Source: Herbidospora daliensis (lineage in GTDB: Bacteria > Actinomycetota > Actinomycetes > Streptosporangiales > Streptosporangiaceae). Taken from it: a stretch of 64,000 nucleotides of DNA. How positions within the stretch are numbered: position 1 is the first letter of the stretch; every line of letters starts with the position of its first letter. Below, piece after piece: positions 45,332-54,279 of the stretch. The notes beneath the pieces are model-generated. The model had not been told where the DNA came from and made no database searches. It saw only the letters and a list, made by a program, of their open reading frames with translations. The stretch is taken from the NCBI RefSeq assembly GCF_001570585.1, contig NZ_BBXF01000001.1, positions 799,691-863,690 on the forward strand. Reading direction: 5' to 3'. The translations under genes and the position numbers were made by a program.

Positions 45332-46422
45332 CAGGCCATCGTCTCCCTGATGCGGCAGGCCATCGCGGCTTCTTCGAGCACACGTCTCTCGTCGGGGTCG
45401 GCCGCCTCGCCGCGGACCTCGCGGACGAAGTCGAGCGCCACGTCGATCTCGGGCCGCCCGGCCAGCCGGGGACGCGCGGGCGCGGCCTCGGGCACGTCGT
45501 CGGGGGCGAACTGGAGGTCGACGGTGTGCGGGAAGCGGGCCCGCAGCCGCTCCATCGCGGCCTTGGGCCGGACCGGGTCGGTGAGGGTGGCCTGGATCCA
45601 GTCGTCGGAGGGCGGGAGCGCGAGCAGGTCGTCGATCCGGCCCCGGAGCCGGGCCAGCCGGCGCGGCACCGGCGCGGGCACGAAGTCGATCGGGCCGCCG
45701 AGCTCGACCAGCCACGACCCCTTCACGTGGTCGGTCTCGGAGAAGGAGTAGGCGATCGGGGAGCCGGAGTAGCGGACCGTCTCGCTCATGGTCTGGCGGC
45801 CGTGGAGGTGGCCGAGGGCCGTGTAGGCGGCGCCGTCGAAGACCCGCAGCGGCACGTGGGCCACCCCGCCGACGGTGATGTCGCGCTCGCTGTCGCTGGC
45901 CGCGCCCCCGGTGACGAAGGCGTGGGCCAGCACCACCTTCTCGGGGGCGGCGTCGTCGAGACGTACCCGGTCCATGACGTGGGTCATGGCGGCCGTGTGG
46001 GTGCGCTCGGGCAGGTTCCACGGGGTGCGGACGAGCTCGGGCTCCAGGTAGGGAATCCCGTAGAAGGCGACGTCGTTCACGACGATTGGGGACCACGCGC
46101 GGTGGGGGTCGGTGCGCAGGTGGATGCGGTCCATCAGACCGGCGCCGAACCCGAGCCGGACGGGCGAGTCGTGGTTGCCGCTGATGATCACGGTGTGGAC
46201 GCCGAGACCGCGTAAGCGGCGCAGCGTCTCGTCGAACAGGGCCACCGCGTCGACCGGCGGGAGCGCCCGGTCGTAGACGTCACCGGCCACCAGCACGACG
46301 TCGACCCGCTCGGACCTGGCGGTCTCGACCAGGTGGTCGGCGAACGCCGCCTGGGCCGAGAGCAGGCTCTCGCGGTGGAAGGACCGGCCCAGGTGCCAGT
46401 CGGACGTGTGCAGCAGCCGCAT
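45331..46422 (-). CDS. sbcD: Exonuclease subunit SbcD (Mre11-like nuclease)
   Basis: 363 residues. Metallophosphoesterase motifs in order: HTSDWHLGRSFH, AGDVYDRALPP, ISGNHDSP, then VVLAHAFVTGG and LGHLHGRQTM. Manganese-dependent 3'-5' exonuclease/endonuclease that works with SbcC. ATG at 46422; first gene of a two-gene operon. Confidence 0.94.
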   Translation of the reverse strand: MRLLHTSDWHLGRSFHRESLLSAQAAFADHLVETARSERVDVVLVAGDVYDRALPPVDAVALFDETLRRLRGLGVHTVIISGNHDSPVRLGFGAGLMDRIHLRTDPHRAWSPIVVNDVAFYGIPYLEPELVRTPWNLPERTHTAAMTHVMDRVRLDDAAPEKVVLAHAFVTGGAASDSERDITVGGVAHVPLRVFDGAAYTALGHLHGRQTMSETVRYSGSPIAYSFSETDHVKGSWLVELGGPIDFVPAPVPRRLARLRGRIDDLLALPPSDDWIQATLTDPVRPKAAMERLRARFPHTVDLQFAPDDVPEAAPARPRLAGRPEIDVALDFVREVRGEAADPDERRVLEEAAMACRIRETMA

Positions 46423-46541
46423 GGCGCACGAAGCTAACAGGTCTCACCGACAAATTGGGCCTCCCCTGAGACAACGGGATCACGTAATGACTTAACCTGG
46501 CGACCAGGGGGCATCGTAAGGAGGAAGGCACGACTCGGAAT

Positions 46542-48047
46542 ATGGACCATCCATCGGGGAGCGGCCTGATGACCATTGGGCGGGGCACGCTGACGATTCT
46601 CGCCGGCGTCCTCGTGGCGCTGCTCGGAGTGATCGGCTACCTCCTGCCGCCGCCCGCGTTCGATCCGCCGCCCCTGGAGCCCCCGGCCGCCTTCCGCGAC
46701 CTGCCGGCCCAGCCCGCCGCCGAGACCCGCGCTCCGGCGACGGTCTATCCGGTGACCACCGAGACGATCACCGTGCCGGTCGAGGGCGACAACCTGGTCA
46801 CCACGATCCGCACCCCGCAGGGCCCCGGCCCGTTCCCGGCGATGGTGTTCGTGCAGGGTTCGGGCTCCGGCGACCGGGGCGAGTTCACCTCCCAGGCCGA
46901 GTGGCTGGCCCAGCACGGCATCGTGACCCTCGCCTACGACAAGCGCACCCACGGCTACTCCTTCCGCAGCCGCGACTTCGCCCTGCTCGCCGACGACGCG
47001 GTGACCATGATCGACCTGCTGCGCGAGCGGCCGTCCACCGACCCGGCGCGCACCGGGTTGTGGGGGGTCAGCGAGGGCGGCTGGGTGGTGCCGATCGCGG
47101 CGTCCCGGCACCCCGAGATCGCCTACACGGTGCTGGTCTCCTCCCCCAACGTGTCGCCGATGCGGCAGGTCGCCTGGGCGCTGAACGAGCAGCTCCTGCG
47201 GCTGCACGCGCCGACCGGGGTGCGCGACCTGCTGACCCGGGCCATGGGCGGGGTCGGTTTCGACTTCCTCCGGTACGACAGCGCGCCCGCCCTCCACGGC
47301 ATGCGCCAGCCCACCCTCGCCCTCTACGGCACCGGCGACCCGTCGATCCCGTTCGTCGAGAGCACCCAGACCCTCATCGACGCCAAGCCGGTCGACAACT
47401 ACACGATCCGCTTCCTCGCCGGGGCCGACCACGCGATGCGGCGGCACGGCGGCCCGTTCGTGCCCGACTACCTGCCGACCCTGGCCAACTGGATCAACGG
47501 CGTGCCGGCGCAGTCGCCGGTCAAGATCGCCGGCGCGAAACCGGTCCAGCGCTACGAGGCCACCGACGTGCCCGCCGCCCCCTGGTACGGCGCCAGCACC
47601 TTCCTCGGCCTCACTTTGACCCTGGCCGCCTTCGGCTACGTCGCGGCGCCGGTGACCGAGATGTTCGTCCGGTTGCGCGGCCGTGACCTGCGGCACCAGA
47701 CCAACACCCACGTGTGGCCGCCGATCCGGCGGCGGTTGTGGCGGATGATCTGGACCAGCCTGGCGCTGCTCGCCTCGGTGCTGGCCTTCATCATGCTGAT
47801 CGTGCTGTTCTCGGTGAACCAGGCGGGCGCCTGGCCCGCGGTGCAGGCCGGCTGGCTGGTGGTGCGGGTGCTGGCGGTGGTGATGCTGGCGCAGGTGGTG
47901 GGCGCCACCGGGGCCGTGCTCGTGGGGCTGCGCGACGGCTGGGAGGTGACCCCGTCGCAGCAGGTGTCACTGACCGGCGTGCTCGGCGGCACCGCGCTGA
48001 TGCTGGTCACCGCCGCCTACTACGGGCTGTTCGGCTTCCCCTGGTAG
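46542..48047 (+). CDS. Alpha/beta hydrolase with N- and C-terminal membrane segments
   Basis: 501 residues. An N-terminal membrane anchor (about 15-35), a P-rich spacer, an alpha/beta hydrolase domain (about 70-325) with oxyanion FVQGSGSGDRGE, nucleophile elbow GVSEGGW (Ser in Gly-x-Ser-x-Gly), acid in TGDPSIP and His in GADHAM, then three or four C-terminal membrane helices from about 350 on. Family members are extracytoplasmic esterase/acylhydrolase-like enzymes. ATG at 46542 or ATG at 46569 (GGGAGCGG five bases upstream) are both possible starts. The 3' end overlaps the next convergent gene by 81 bases. Confidence 0.8.
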   Translation: MDHPSGSGLMTIGRGTLTILAGVLVALLGVIGYLLPPPAFDPPPLEPPAAFRDLPAQPAAETRAPATVYPVTTETITVPVEGDNLVTTIRTPQGPGPFPAMVFVQGSGSGDRGEFTSQAEWLAQHGIVTLAYDKRTHGYSFRSRDFALLADDAVTMIDLLRERPSTDPARTGLWGVSEGGWVVPIAASRHPEIAYTVLVSSPNVSPMRQVAWALNEQLLRLHAPTGVRDLLTRAMGGVGFDFLRYDSAPALHGMRQPTLALYGTGDPSIPFVESTQTLIDAKPVDNYTIRFLAGADHAMRRHGGPFVPDYLPTLANWINGVPAQSPVKIAGAKPVQRYEATDVPAAPWYGASTFLGLTLTLAAFGYVAAPVTEMFVRLRGRDLRHQTNTHVWPPIRRRLWRMIWTSLALLASVLAFIMLIVLFSVNQAGAWPAVQAGWLVVRVLAVVMLAQVVGATGAVLVGLRDGWEVTPSQQVSLTGVLGGTALMLVTAAYYGLFGFPW

Positions 48048-48974
48048 GGCGTAGGCCAGCCAGCGGTCCATCTCGTCGAACACCTGCTTGCGCACGGGTT
48101 CGGCCGACAGCACCAGGTCGTGGACGCCGCCCGCCACCCGGACCACCGTGACGCGGGGTCCGATGCGGGTGGCGTACCGGGCGATCTGCTCGACGTCGAG
48201 CACGGTGTCGCTGTTGCGCACCTCCGGCGCGAAGTCCTTGACCCGCAGGCTCTGGTCGGAGCAGAGCACGAGCACCGGCGCGTCGACCCTGAGGCCGCCC
48301 TGCAGCCGGTGGTGGGCGCGGCGGATCGCGGCCAGCCAGGCGGCGTGGACGGGGAAGCCGCCGAGGGGCTTCCAGTCGAGGTCGTAGTCCCATTCGCCTT
48401 CACGGGACAGGTGGATGCTGTCGCCGTAGACCGTGGAGACGCCCACGGGCAGCACCGCGCGGGCGGGCAGCCGGGCGAACACCCCCTTCAGCGCGTCGGC
48501 GACGCCCTTGACCAGGACCGGCACGTTCAGATCGAGGAACGGGCTGTTCAGCAGCAGCGCCTGGACCAGCCCCCGGCCGCGCACCCGGTCGGCCCACAAC
48601 GCGGCGACCAGCCCGCCGGTGGAGTGCCCGTTGACGACCAGTTCGTCGTGGTCGGCCCGGATGATCGCGACGGCGGCGTCGATCTCCGGGAAGTACTCGG
48701 TGACGCTCCGGACGAATCCCCGCGTCTGGTACGGCAGCAGCGACCGGCCGTACTTGCGCAGGTCGAGGGCGAAGAACGAGACGCCCTGGTCGACGTAGTG
48801 GTCGGCCAGGTGGGCCTGGAAGAAGTAGTCGGTGAAGCCGTGCAGGTAGAGCACCGCGCGGCGGGCTCCCGGCACGACCCGGCGGACCAGCGTCGCGACG
48901 ACCTCGCCCTCGTCGTCGGGCGGAAGGGGGATGGCGACGACGTCGTAGTCAGCGCCCAGGATGTCCTCCGACAT
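47967..48974 (-). CDS. Alpha/beta hydrolase (monoacylglycerol-lipase-like)
   Basis: 335 residues. Serine aminopeptidase S33 / lysophospholipase fold: oxyanion LYLHGFTDYFFQ, nucleophile NGHSTGGLVAALW, acid in LVLCSDQSLRVKD, catalytic His in AGGVHDLVLS. No signal or membrane segment, so a cytosolic lipase or esterase. ATG at 48974. The last ~27 codons (G/Q/H-rich) overlap the 3' end of the convergent membrane hydrolase gene, likely a non-essential read-through tail. Confidence 0.85.
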   Translation of the reverse strand: MSEDILGADYDVVAIPLPPDDEGEVVATLVRRVVPGARRAVLYLHGFTDYFFQAHLADHYVDQGVSFFALDLRKYGRSLLPYQTRGFVRSVTEYFPEIDAAVAIIRADHDELVVNGHSTGGLVAALWADRVRGRGLVQALLLNSPFLDLNVPVLVKGVADALKGVFARLPARAVLPVGVSTVYGDSIHLSREGEWDYDLDWKPLGGFPVHAAWLAAIRRAHHRLQGGLRVDAPVLVLCSDQSLRVKDFAPEVRNSDTVLDVEQIARYATRIGPRVTVVRVAGGVHDLVLSAEPVRKQVFDEMDRWLAYALPGEAEQPVVGGGDQHQRGAAEHAGQ

Positions 48975-49112
48975 GGGGTCAGAGTACGCGAACCGGGTGA
49001 ATCGGCCGCGAACTCGCCGGTGTCTGGAAGGTAAAGGCGTTCGGCGTCCTCGGACGGTTCAATGTAATCGTGGCGACACGGTCCGTGACCACGTAATCGA
49101 GCATCTTCGGGG

Positions 49113-50441
49113 ATGGGCGTGCGGAAACCAGGTCAGGTGATCGGATGGGTCGCGTTGTCGGTGCTGTTCCCGGGGGTGGCCCATCTGCGGGCGGGCTGGC
49201 GGCGGACCGGCGCGTCGGTGCTGGCGGTCTATCTGTCGGGCGTCGCGGTGGTCATCACGGTGGCGGCCCTCGCGGGGGCCGACCTGGCCGGGCGGCTGAT
49301 CGGCCGGCTCGGGCTGCTGGCGGTGATGTCGGGCACGCTGGGCGTGGCCTGGTTCGTGCTCGTGGTGCACTCCTACGTCGTCCTGCGGCCCGGCCGGTTG
49401 TCGATGCCGGGGCAGCTGATCTCCGGGGTGCTGACGGGCGTGCTGGCGGTCGGGTCGGCGCTGCCGTTCGGGCTGACCGCCCACTACGCGGCCGTCTCGC
49501 AGCGCACCATCGACGGCCTGTTCAAGAGCTCGGGCGAGATGCCGGCCGGTGAGCCGTTCGGCGGCCGCGACCGGGTCAACATCCTGCTGCTCGGCGGCGA
49601 CCTGGCCGGCAACCGGGTCGGGGTGCGGACCGACAGCATCAACCTGGCCAGCGTCGACGTGCGCACCGGCCACACGGTCATGTTCGGGCTGCCGCGCAAC
49701 CTCGAAGGGGTGCGCTTCCCCGAGGGCAGCCCGATGTACAACCACTTCCCCTTCGGCTTCCGGCTGCCGAGCGGCCCCGACGGCGCCCGCGAGGACCTGC
49801 TGTTCTCGGTCTGGGAGTACGCCGACCAGCACCCCGAGATCTTCGGCGGGCGCACCGGCATGGGCCCGGCGACCCTCAAGGAGACGGTCGGGGAGATCCT
49901 CGGGCTGCACGTCGACTGGTACACGCTGGTCAACATCGGCGGCTTCGCCAAGATCATCGACGCGATCGGCGGCCTGGAGCTGACCGTCGACCGCAACGTC
50001 GTCTACGGCCGCCGCAACGAGGGCCTCATCCCGGCCGGCACCCGCAGGCTGACCGGCGAGCAGGCGTTGTGGTTCGCCCGCTCGCGCACCTTCTCCGACG
50101 ACTACGCGCGGATGAAGCGGCAGAAGTGCGTGTTCGCGGCCCTGCTGGCCCAGGCCGAACCCGCCACGGTGCTGGCCCGCTTCACCGAGATCGCGGGCGC
50201 GACCGAGGGGCTGCTGCAGACCGACATTCCCGGCCCGATGCTCGAACACCTGGTGCCGCTCGCGGCCAAGGCCAAGAAGGCCGGGGTGACGAGCATCCAG
50301 TTCGTCCCGCCGATGATCAGCACCGCCTCGCCCGACTGGACGTTGATCAGGAACACCGCCGCGCGGGCCCTCACGGGCGGCGGCGGCGCGTCGAGCAGCT
50401 CGCCGAAGGCCCCGCGACTGGCCGAGGGCTGTGCGCCCTAA
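49113..50441 (+). CDS. LytR-CpsA-Psr (LCP) family protein with polytopic N-terminus
   Basis: 442 residues. LCP domain from about residue 150: lipid-phosphate and Mg binding motifs GGDLAGNRVGVRTDSINLAS (Asp and Arg ligands), GLPRNLEGVRFP, and RLTGEQALWFARSRT with the conserved Arg. LCP enzymes ligate wall teichoic acids or arabinogalactan-type polymers to peptidoglycan outside the membrane. Unlike usual members with a single anchor, it has four hydrophobic segments in the first 125 residues. Start at 49113 (ATG). Convergent with the enolase-like gene, overlapping by four bases. Confidence 0.9.
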   Translation: MGVRKPGQVIGWVALSVLFPGVAHLRAGWRRTGASVLAVYLSGVAVVITVAALAGADLAGRLIGRLGLLAVMSGTLGVAWFVLVVHSYVVLRPGRLSMPGQLISGVLTGVLAVGSALPFGLTAHYAAVSQRTIDGLFKSSGEMPAGEPFGGRDRVNILLLGGDLAGNRVGVRTDSINLASVDVRTGHTVMFGLPRNLEGVRFPEGSPMYNHFPFGFRLPSGPDGAREDLLFSVWEYADQHPEIFGGRTGMGPATLKETVGEILGLHVDWYTLVNIGGFAKIIDAIGGLELTVDRNVVYGRRNEGLIPAGTRRLTGEQALWFARSRTFSDDYARMKRQKCVFAALLAQAEPATVLARFTEIAGATEGLLQTDIPGPMLEHLVPLAAKAKKAGVTSIQFVPPMISTASPDWTLIRNTAARALTGGGGASSSSPKAPRLAEGCAP

Positions 50442-51439
50442 CGAAGGGCGAAGCTGTCGCGGGCCATCCGCCTGACCCGCTCCTCGTCGACCGTGTGGCC
50501 CAGCCCCGGCTGGGTCAGCGGGATGGCGACCACTCCCCCCGACGCGCCGACCGGCGGGTCGACGATCTGGGCGTTCCTCGGGGGCTCGGTCACGTCGCTC
50601 GGGAGGGTGCAGCCCGGCAGGGCCGCCACCGCGACGGTCGCCGCGCGGGCCAGGCCCGCGCCCCGGCCGTCGGCGCAGGTGATGTCCCAGCCGGCCCGGC
50701 GGGCGCGGTCGTGGGCGGTCTTCACGGCGGCCAGCGAGCCGAAGAGCGAGGGCCGGAGCATGAGGGCCCGCCCGGCCCGCGCCGCGATCGCCTCGTCGAG
50801 CTCGGCCAGCGACCGGGCCTCCACGACGACCGGGATGGACAACCGCGACTGCAGCTCGGCGCTCAGGTCGAGGTCGTCGCAGGGCCGCTCGATGCCCGAC
50901 AGGTCGTATCCGGCCAGCGATTCGAGCTGCCCGATCTCCGTGTACGCCCGCCGCGCGTCGACCGTGATCGCCAGCGCCGGGTAGGCGGCCCGGATCGCGC
51001 GCAGCGGCTCGACGTCCCAGCCCGGGTGGATCTCGACGGTGACGTGGGCGTACCCGGCCCCGACGAAGCGGTTGACGCCGTCGACCGCCGACTGCAGCGA
51101 CCGCACGGCGGGCAGCCGGACGGTGGCCATGAGCGAGGTGCGGGTGCCGCCGATCGCGTGGGCCAGCGGCACGCCCGTCATCCGGGTCGCCAGATCCCAG
51201 CAGGCCATGTCGGCGGCGGTGCCCAGCGCGGGCAGGTCGTGGGGGGTCTCCCAGTCGACCCCGATGAGGATCTGGGCGAGGCTCTCCTCGAGAGTGCTCC
51301 AGACCTTGGGATCGGGGTGGACGACCTCGCCCCACCCGGCCATCCCGCCGTGATCGGTGAGCTTGACCAGGATGCTCTCCGGACGCCTGCCGTAGGGCAG
51401 GACCAGCCGGAACACATCGACCTCACGGACACGCGGCAC
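50438..51439 (-). CDS. Enolase-superfamily protein lacking both catalytic lysines
   Basis: 333 residues with the capping domain (REVDVFRLVLPYG; MAGWGEVVHP) and TIM barrel of mandelate-racemase / muconate-lactonising enzymes. Metal ligands are partly visible: Asp in ITVDARRAY, Glu in GIERPCDD, Glu in VVVEARSLAEL. The second-strand Lys-x-Lys of active members is replaced in GYAHVTVEIHPGWD, and the sixth-strand Lys is replaced in LMLRPSLFGSL. It is therefore either catalytically inert or uses different chemistry. GTG at 51439 is chosen (GGGGGAG seven bases upstream); a GTG at 51478 overlaps the MFS gene. Lies 19 bases after the MFS gene, likely one operon. Confidence 0.78.
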   Translation of the reverse strand: MPRVREVDVFRLVLPYGRRPESILVKLTDHGGMAGWGEVVHPDPKVWSTLEESLAQILIGVDWETPHDLPALGTAADMACWDLATRMTGVPLAHAIGGTRTSLMATVRLPAVRSLQSAVDGVNRFVGAGYAHVTVEIHPGWDVEPLRAIRAAYPALAITVDARRAYTEIGQLESLAGYDLSGIERPCDDLDLSAELQSRLSIPVVVEARSLAELDEAIAARAGRALMLRPSLFGSLAAVKTAHDRARRAGWDITCADGRGAGLARAATVAVAALPGCTLPSDVTEPPRNAQIVDPPVGASGGVVAIPLTQPGLGHTVDEERVRRMARDSFALR

Positions 51440-51458
51440 GGACGGCTCCCCCTCGTTC

Positions 51459-52793
51459 TCAGGCTTCCATGGTGACACGCCGGGACAGCAGCGCCCCCGC
51501 CAGCGCCATCGCCACGAGCAGGGCGAAGCAGACGGCGTAGGCCCCGGTCGAGGTCAGGATCGCCCCCGTGACGGCCACCGCGACCACGGTCACGCCCGAC
51601 TCGCCGACGCTGAGCGAGGCGCTGTTCCTGCCCTCCTCGCCGGGCTTGGAGAGCTCCAGGACCAGCACCGACAGCGTCGGGTAGATCATCCCGATGCCGA
51701 GCCCGCAGACCACCCAGCCGATGAACGCCACCCACACCGGCACGGCCGGCAGGAACGCCAGCGCGGTCACCGAGATCCCGGCGACGACCAGCAGGTGGCC
51801 CGCCCAGAGCCGCAGCACCCGGCCGCCGGGGTACTTGCCCTGCAACCACGACCCGGCCGACCAGGCCAGCGCGCCGCCGGTGAGCGCGATGCCCGCCTCG
51901 GTCAGCGTCAGGCCGCGCTCCCTGGTCAGCATCAGCGGCACGAGGACCTCGGCGGCGAAGAACGCGGCCATGCTCAGGCCGCGGAGCGCGACCACGGTCG
52001 GCAGGCCGCGGGCGGCCCGCAGGGTCCCGCCCGGCACCAGCATCGGCAGCGCGACCAGCAGCACGGCCAGGCCGACCGCCATCAGCGCGTAGTTCGACTC
52101 GCCCGACCCGTATTGGAGCACCGCCGCGCCCACGGCCGCGCCGCCGCCCCAGGCGAGCCGCGCGGCGAACGGGCCGGTGTCGGCCCGCTCCCCGTCGCCG
52201 GTGGAGGGCTCCCGGGAGGCCAGGCCGCGCCAGAAGATCGCCGCGGCCGGGAGCGCGATCACGGCGACGCCCAGGAAGACGGCCCGCCAGGTCCACGCCT
52301 CGGTGACCGTGCCGGTGATGGCCGGGCCGACCACCGACGGCAGCACCCAGGCGGCGGCCAGCAGCGAGAAGACCTTCGGGTGCATCGCGCCCGGGTAGAC
52401 CCGCGCGACCAGGACGTAGACGGCCACGTTGAACAGGCCGCCGCCCAGGCCCTGGAGCAGCCGCCCGGCGATGAAGACCTCCATCGTGGGGGCCAGCCCG
52501 GCGATGACGAGGCCGGTCACGAACATGCCGAGGCCGGCCCAGAGGGGCTTGTCGGGGCCGGAGACGTCGCCCCACCGGCCGCCGGCGACCGTGCCGACGA
52601 GGGCGGCGGCGACCGCGCCGCTGAAGGCGAGGCTGTAGAGGCCGAAGCCCTGCAGCTCCTTGCCGATCTCGGGCATGGCGGTCGCGACCGCCAGGTATTC
52701 GAACGCGACCAGGACCATGAGCGCGGTGATGCCGGTGCTCAGGGCGCGGTAGCGGGCCGAGAAGACGGCCGGCGGCGGCGACGTGGATGTCAT
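51459..52793 (-). CDS. MFS transporter, drug-efflux (DHA) type
   Basis: 444 residues, about 14 hydrophobic segments. N-terminal DHA-type features are VLVAFEYLAVATAMPEIGKE, GGRWGDVSGPDKPLW (motif A region) and the motif-C-like WVLPSVVGPAITGTV. Likely proton-driven efflux. ATG at 52793 has no good ribosome site, and another ATG lies at 52805; a short open frame with a strong ribosome site precedes it. Possibly co-transcribed with the enolase-like gene. Confidence 0.87.
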   Translation of the reverse strand: MTSTSPPPAVFSARYRALSTGITALMVLVAFEYLAVATAMPEIGKELQGFGLYSLAFSGAVAAALVGTVAGGRWGDVSGPDKPLWAGLGMFVTGLVIAGLAPTMEVFIAGRLLQGLGGGLFNVAVYVLVARVYPGAMHPKVFSLLAAAWVLPSVVGPAITGTVTEAWTWRAVFLGVAVIALPAAAIFWRGLASREPSTGDGERADTGPFAARLAWGGGAAVGAAVLQYGSGESNYALMAVGLAVLLVALPMLVPGGTLRAARGLPTVVALRGLSMAAFFAAEVLVPLMLTRERGLTLTEAGIALTGGALAWSAGSWLQGKYPGGRVLRLWAGHLLVVAGISVTALAFLPAVPVWVAFIGWVVCGLGIGMIYPTLSVLVLELSKPGEEGRNSASLSVGESGVTVVAVAVTGAILTSTGAYAVCFALLVAMALAGALLSRRVTMEA

Positions 52794-52815
52794 GACGGAA
52801 ACCATGATTCGGACA

Positions 52816-52944
52816 TTACGGAAGGAGAGCGTACCGGGCATCGGGCCGTGGCCCCAGGGGCCATGGGACCTTGGTCGGACGCCGTTTGGACCCTTCTGAC
52901 CTGGTGACGCCGGGGTGGCCGGGCCCCTGACGTGGGGTTCGCAT
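52816..52944 (-). CDS. Candidate 42-residue leader peptide before the MFS gene
   Basis: ATG at 52944 follows GGAGGA by eight bases, one of the best ribosome sites in the window, and the frame ends with TAA at 52818-52816, 22 bases before the MFS start. The product is basic and rich in Pro, Gly and Arg (MRTPRQGPGHPG...). The 3' half overlaps the inverted repeat TGGCCCC-A-GGGGCCA (52849-52863 region). Length, position and hairpin suggest a translated leader controlling the transporter, for instance ribosome stalling by a drug. Could also be chance. Confidence 0.4.
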   Translation of the reverse strand: MRTPRQGPGHPGVTRSEGSKRRPTKVPWPLGPRPDARYALLP

Positions 52945-53091
52945 CGTCGTGATCCTCCGTTGTGGTGGTCCTAGGTCTGCAGGTCCGCCGTCGCGGCGCG
53001 GGGCGGGAGCGGGTGGCCGGCGCCGGATGCGGCGGGACGCGGGGGCGGCGGGCGGGGCCGGGGTGGGCGGAGCCGTAACGGAAAGCGCCTT

Positions 53092-54279
53092 TCAGCTGGT
53101 TCGCCGGCCCTCGCCCAGGTTGCGTTCGGCCCAGGCGGTGAGGTCGCGGCGTTCGATCGCGGCGGCCATGAGGTCGGGGAAGGCGTCGGGGGTGCAGGCG
53201 AAGGCCGGGACCCCCATCGCCGCCAGGGCGGCCGCGTTCTCGTGGTCGTAGAAGGGCGCGCCCTCGTCGGACAGGGCCAGCAGGACGACCACCTGGACGC
53301 CGGCCGCCGTCATCGCGGCCACCCGCCTGAGCATCTCGGCGCGCACGCCGCCCTCGTAGAGGTCGCTGATCAGGATGAAGATCGAGTTGGCCGGGCGGGT
53401 GATGAGGCCCTGCGAGTAGGCGATGGCGCGGTTGATGTCGGTGCCGCCGCCGAGCTGGGTGCCGAACAGCAGCTCGACCGGGTCGTGGAGCTGGTCGGTG
53501 AGGTCGACGACGGCGGTGTCGAAGACGACCAGGGACGTCTTCAGCGACCGCATCGAGGCCAGCACCGCGCCGAACACGCTCGAATAGACCACCGAGGCGG
53601 CCATCGAGCCGCTCTGGTCGATGCACAGCACCACCTCGCGCTGCACCGACTGCTGCTTGCGGGCGTAGCCGACCAGGCGCGACGGCACGACCGTGTTGCG
53701 GTCGGGCAGGTAGTTCTTGAGGTTGGCCCGGATGGTCCGGTCCCAGTCGATGTCGGCCGGGCGCCGGGGGCGGTTGGTGCGGGCGGCCCGGTTGAGCGCG
53801 CCGGTCACCGCCGCGCGGGTGCGGTGCTGGAGCTTGCGTTCGAGCTCGTGGACGACCTTGCGGACCACCACCCGGGCCGACTCGCGGGCCTGCTCGGGCA
53901 TCACCCGGTTCAGCGACAGCAGGGTGCCGACGAGGTGGACGTCGGGCTCCACCGCCTCGAGCATCTCGGGCTCCAGGAGCAGGCGGCTCAGGTCGAGGCG
54001 GTCGATGGCGTCCTTCTGCATGACCTGGACGACCGTCGACGGGAAGTAGGTGCGGATGTCGCCCAGCCAGCGCGACACCCGGGGCGCCGAACCGCCCAGC
54101 CCGGCCGAGCGGGGCGCCGACTCGCCGTCGCCGTCGAGGTCGTAGAGGGCGGCCAGGGCGGCGTCCATGCCGGCGTCGTCGCCCGTCAGGCCGCCGAGGC
54201 CGCCGCCGGCGCAGTTCTCGGCCTCGCCGCCCAGGACCAGCCGCCAGCGGCGGGCCCGCTCGTCGTCGTGCACGTCCAT
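53092..54279 (-). CDS. VWA-domain protein of the MoxR/DUF5682/SWIM cluster
   Basis: 395 residues. Helical N-terminal ~200 residues, then a von Willebrand A domain with an intact MIDAS: LCIDQSGSMAASV (Asp221-x-Ser-x-Ser), Thr in GGGTDINRA and Asp in ILISDLYEGG. VWA proteins paired with MoxR ATPases act as metal-dependent adaptors that position substrates for the ATPase. The ATG overlaps the DUF5682 stop (TGATG). Last gene of the five-gene cluster; about 250 bases with no gene on its own strand until the leader frame follow. Confidence 0.9.
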   Translation of the reverse strand: MDVHDDERARRWRLVLGGEAENCAGGGLGGLTGDDAGMDAALAALYDLDGDGESAPRSAGLGGSAPRVSRWLGDIRTYFPSTVVQVMQKDAIDRLDLSRLLLEPEMLEAVEPDVHLVGTLLSLNRVMPEQARESARVVVRKVVHELERKLQHRTRAAVTGALNRAARTNRPRRPADIDWDRTIRANLKNYLPDRNTVVPSRLVGYARKQQSVQREVVLCIDQSGSMAASVVYSSVFGAVLASMRSLKTSLVVFDTAVVDLTDQLHDPVELLFGTQLGGGTDINRAIAYSQGLITRPANSIFILISDLYEGGVRAEMLRRVAAMTAAGVQVVVLLALSDEGAPFYDHENAAALAAMGVPAFACTPDAFPDLMAAAIERRDLTAWAERNLGEGRRTS

